A stretch of 20,868 nt of DNA, taken from Seison nebaliae (lineage: Eukaryota; Rotifera; Pararotatoria; Seisonacea; Seisonidae). Position numbers and translations under genes: made by a program. The notes beneath the pieces were generated by a model. It did no database searches. It had not been told where the DNA came from and was given only the letters and a program-made list of their open reading frames with translations. Of this stretch, positions 19,098 to 20,868 are shown piece by piece. The stretch lies in NCBI GenBank assembly GCA_023231475.1, contig JALJEE010002471.1, forward strand, positions 1 to 20,868, read 5' to 3'. How positions within the stretch are numbered: position 1 is the stretch's first letter; each line of letters begins with the position of its first letter.

Positions 19098-19652
19098 TTA
19101 AGATAATTCAGGCATTTTCGAATCATTTATCGTCAACAATCTCATTGGAACAAAACCCGTTTGCTCATTTGCTGCATTGTACATGAAAATGGGAGAATCG
19201 GATTTGAAACGTTTTTGATCCGGAGCGAAGTAGAGACGATCGTTCTTTTTGAAACTCAATTCCTTCTCCTTCCGCGCTATGTAATCCGTCGTCGCTTTAC
19301 AAGAAACACATTTCTCCAATTCTTCCTTCGATCTCCAATCTTTGTGAATGTCACAGATTCCTTTGTTGTATGTCCATTTAGCTCCCACCACATAAAACAA
19401 TATGGAAAGAATTTTCAAGATATTCGACTTCCTCATATTGAGACCGAACAATTTACTCAGATATAAAAGAAATGGTTGAATTTGATTCATTATAAATTTG
19501 ATATTACTGGAATGTTGGCGGATGATGTCCTCGATATAATGGACAAGACGCGAGAACGATTCCAAACTTGTGAGCATGACTCGGATATCAGATAGGAGAG
19601 AACATATCGATAATGATCGTCCCATCGTTCTGTCACTCAAATAATTTGCCAT
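19098..19652 (-). CDS. PEX13: PEX13-like peroxisomal membrane protein with degenerate SH3 domain, 184 aa
   Basis: PEX13 is a core part of the peroxisomal docking complex and binds PEX5 and PEX14. The first 80 residues are helical in the style of the PEX13 membrane region (SLLSDIRVMLTSLESFSRLV; FLLYLSKLFGL), followed by a hydrophobic segment (ILKILSILFYVVGAKW). The C-terminus (about 125-175) looks like an SH3 domain: ATTDYIARKEKELSFKKND matches the ALYDF...ELSFKKGD start of the PEX13 SH3, and TGFVPMRLL matches GYIPYNYI. The signature SH3 tryptophans are absent (DSPIFMYN where DWWKV is expected). The usual Gly/Pro-rich N-terminus is missing, making it less than half the length of human PEX13 (403 aa). 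No introns are seen; a TTAG acceptor 3 nt before the ATG leaves room for an upstream exon. Confidence 0.6.
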   Translation of the reverse strand: MANYLSDRTMGRSLSICSLLSDIRVMLTSLESFSRLVHYIEDIIRQHSSNIKFIMNQIQPFLLYLSKLFGLNMRKSNILKILSILFYVVGAKWTYNKGICDIHKDWRSKEELEKCVSCKATTDYIARKEKELSFKKNDRLYFAPDQKRFKSDSPIFMYNAANEQTGFVPMRLLTINDSKMPELS

Positions 19653-20425
19653 CTTCTAATTCAGCCAATGTTCAATAAATAATTAAATTACATCTCACCG
19701 TAAAAAATTAAATAATTTGTTATTCAATTTTTTCTCATCAATTTAATTAACTTTAAAATGATCATGAGAATATGTTAAATATTTAAAATTCAAGTTTAAT
19801 TCATCTATTTCAAAAAAATTTCAGATAGCGATTTTTTTATTGAATAATGTAAAATTGTTTAATGATAATTAAAATTAATGGATATTTATTTATATAAAAT
19901 TCAAGACTAGAAGATAGAAAATTGTTTTCCGTGAATAAATTAGAAGTGTGTTTCTTTGCATTTATCTCTTCCTTTTATTTATTTATTTTTTTTAAAATTT
20001 ATTATAAAATCAAATCCCCTGGGGGTAAATTAAAAAGAAAATGAGGTAAAAGTCTGTTTAACGCCTCAGAAAAAAAAAATTTTTTTTATCTGAAAATAAA
20101 CGTATTGGCCTTTGAAACGATTTTAAAGTTTTTAATTCTTCTGAAAATTAACATAGTGTCTTGAAGAGCTTGAATTAGTGTCTTACAAGTAGATTTGACA
20201 CCCCGGTTGAATAATTTTCAAAATTGAAAATAATTAGGTTGTAGAGCATTATTTTAGGAAGATTTTGATATCTTCAATTTGGGCGGACGAGACACTCTTG
20301 GCGGTTTTAATTATTAAGCCGCAAGCTAAAAATATGAAATTGTGAAAAGCGAAAAAGTACAGGAATTATTAAAATAAATTTCTCATTTCAAGTTTATTAA
20401 AAGACATGCTTTCATAATTAAATAA
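19653..20425. other. AT-rich gene-free stretch upstream of the right-edge LINE
   Basis: No host gene is visible. An A10T8 run lies at 20070-20087. At 20253-20309 a plus-strand frame reads EDFDIFNLGGRDTL, which may be the eroded start of the LINE endonuclease (family pattern FDIxxLQETxL), making the LINE longer than its open frame suggests. Confidence 0.35.
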
Positions 20426-20868
20426 GATAGGAACTATATTAGGTTGCCGTTTTTCTTCACCTTCATCGATTCTCACAGATTATTTTTCTCACCTGCCATA
20501 CCTCCTAAGAGTATGAATGGTAAGGGTAGATGCTCATCTGGTTTGATTATAGGTGTACGGAAATCCTTGAACGCATCCGAGTTCAGAATTCATTCTGATT
20601 CTATTTGTTCGATCAATGTGAATAATGTACTACGCGTGAATTTTTATGGTGATAGCAGCAACAAGACCTCTACCATATTGATGTTAGAAGACCTCTTAAC
20701 GCATTATTGTGTTAATCGAAATTTCATAATTGGAGGAGACTTCAATCTCTCTCCGTTGGATATAAGTCTATTAATCGACAGAGGGAGGAATATTCTAAAT
20801 AAATTCAATTGTTCTTTTATTGATTTAGCATTATGCGATAAATCATCCTTTTCCTTCGTTTCTCATAA
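20426..20868 (+). mobile_element. LINE endonuclease domain (APE type), partial, runs off the right edge
   Basis: The plus-strand frame is open from 20426 to the last base. It contains IDSHRLFFSPAIPP, GRCSSGLIIGVRKSL and, at 20730-20757, the hallmark IIGGDFNLSP of the exonuclease-endonuclease-phosphatase fold used by LINEs to nick target DNA. RGRNILNKFNCSFIDLAL follows, the usual continuation before the DNA-binding end of the domain. The N-terminal part with the catalytic glutamate is not in this frame; an eroded version may lie at 20253-20309. It could belong to the same family as the copy at 13480-14900, but the two pieces do not overlap, so this cannot be tested here. Confidence 0.8.

Noticed and set aside
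1-20868. CRISPR arrays, bacterial operons, rRNA genes, LTR elements
   Set aside because: None is visible: no regularly spaced repeats, no rRNA-like conserved blocks, no long terminal repeats or gag/pol-type motifs, and spliced eukaryotic genes throughout.

Overview
The window is AT-rich, intron-rich nuclear DNA from an animal with a compact genome. Metazoan-type orthologues (TIMM44, GGPS1, IER3IP1, probably PEX13) are split by, or sit beside genes split by, very short introns, mostly 41-75 nt with a peak near 48-52 nt. I cannot name the lineage. The donor sites are unusual: most introns begin GTT, and exons often end in A. Stop codons in the confident genes are nearly all TAA.

Every confident gene lies on the minus strand. 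From the left: a truncated multi-exon gene (1-456), a two-exon F-box gene (606-1239), a short GC-rich stretch of consecutive hairpins (1887-2032), and a 17-exon gene for a predicted 669-residue secreted protein (2641-5521). Next come single-exon housekeeping genes: a PP2C-like phosphatase (5837-6967), an IER3IP1/Yos1 homologue (7341-7553) and a type III geranylgeranyl diphosphate synthase (7626-8528). A partial multi-pass membrane protein follows (8673-9114).

The centre (9673-13355) is a 13-exon gene for a predicted 652-residue mucin-like membrane glycoprotein. It contains a run of 89 consecutive threonines, 85 of them in one exon and encoded by all four ACN codons. A decayed LINE (about 13480-14900, plus strand) and a second single-pass membrane protein gene (15041-15893) follow. 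The right third holds TIMM44 (nine exons, 16290-18114), two small secreted-protein genes, a minimal PEX13-like gene (19098-19652), a gene-free stretch, and the endonuclease part of another LINE running off the right edge (20426-20868).

Functionally the window mixes core organelle genes (mitochondrial import, peroxisome import, ER-Golgi transport, isoprenoid synthesis) with fast-evolving secreted and surface proteins that resemble no family I know. Genes are packed head to tail, with gaps as small as 46 and 72 bp. Several start codons sit 0-9 nt after a splice-acceptor-like AG, which would fit trans-splicing but is not proof of it. Exon models were read by eye from frame continuity, splice dinucleotides and, where possible, homology; transcripts would be needed to fix the novel genes.
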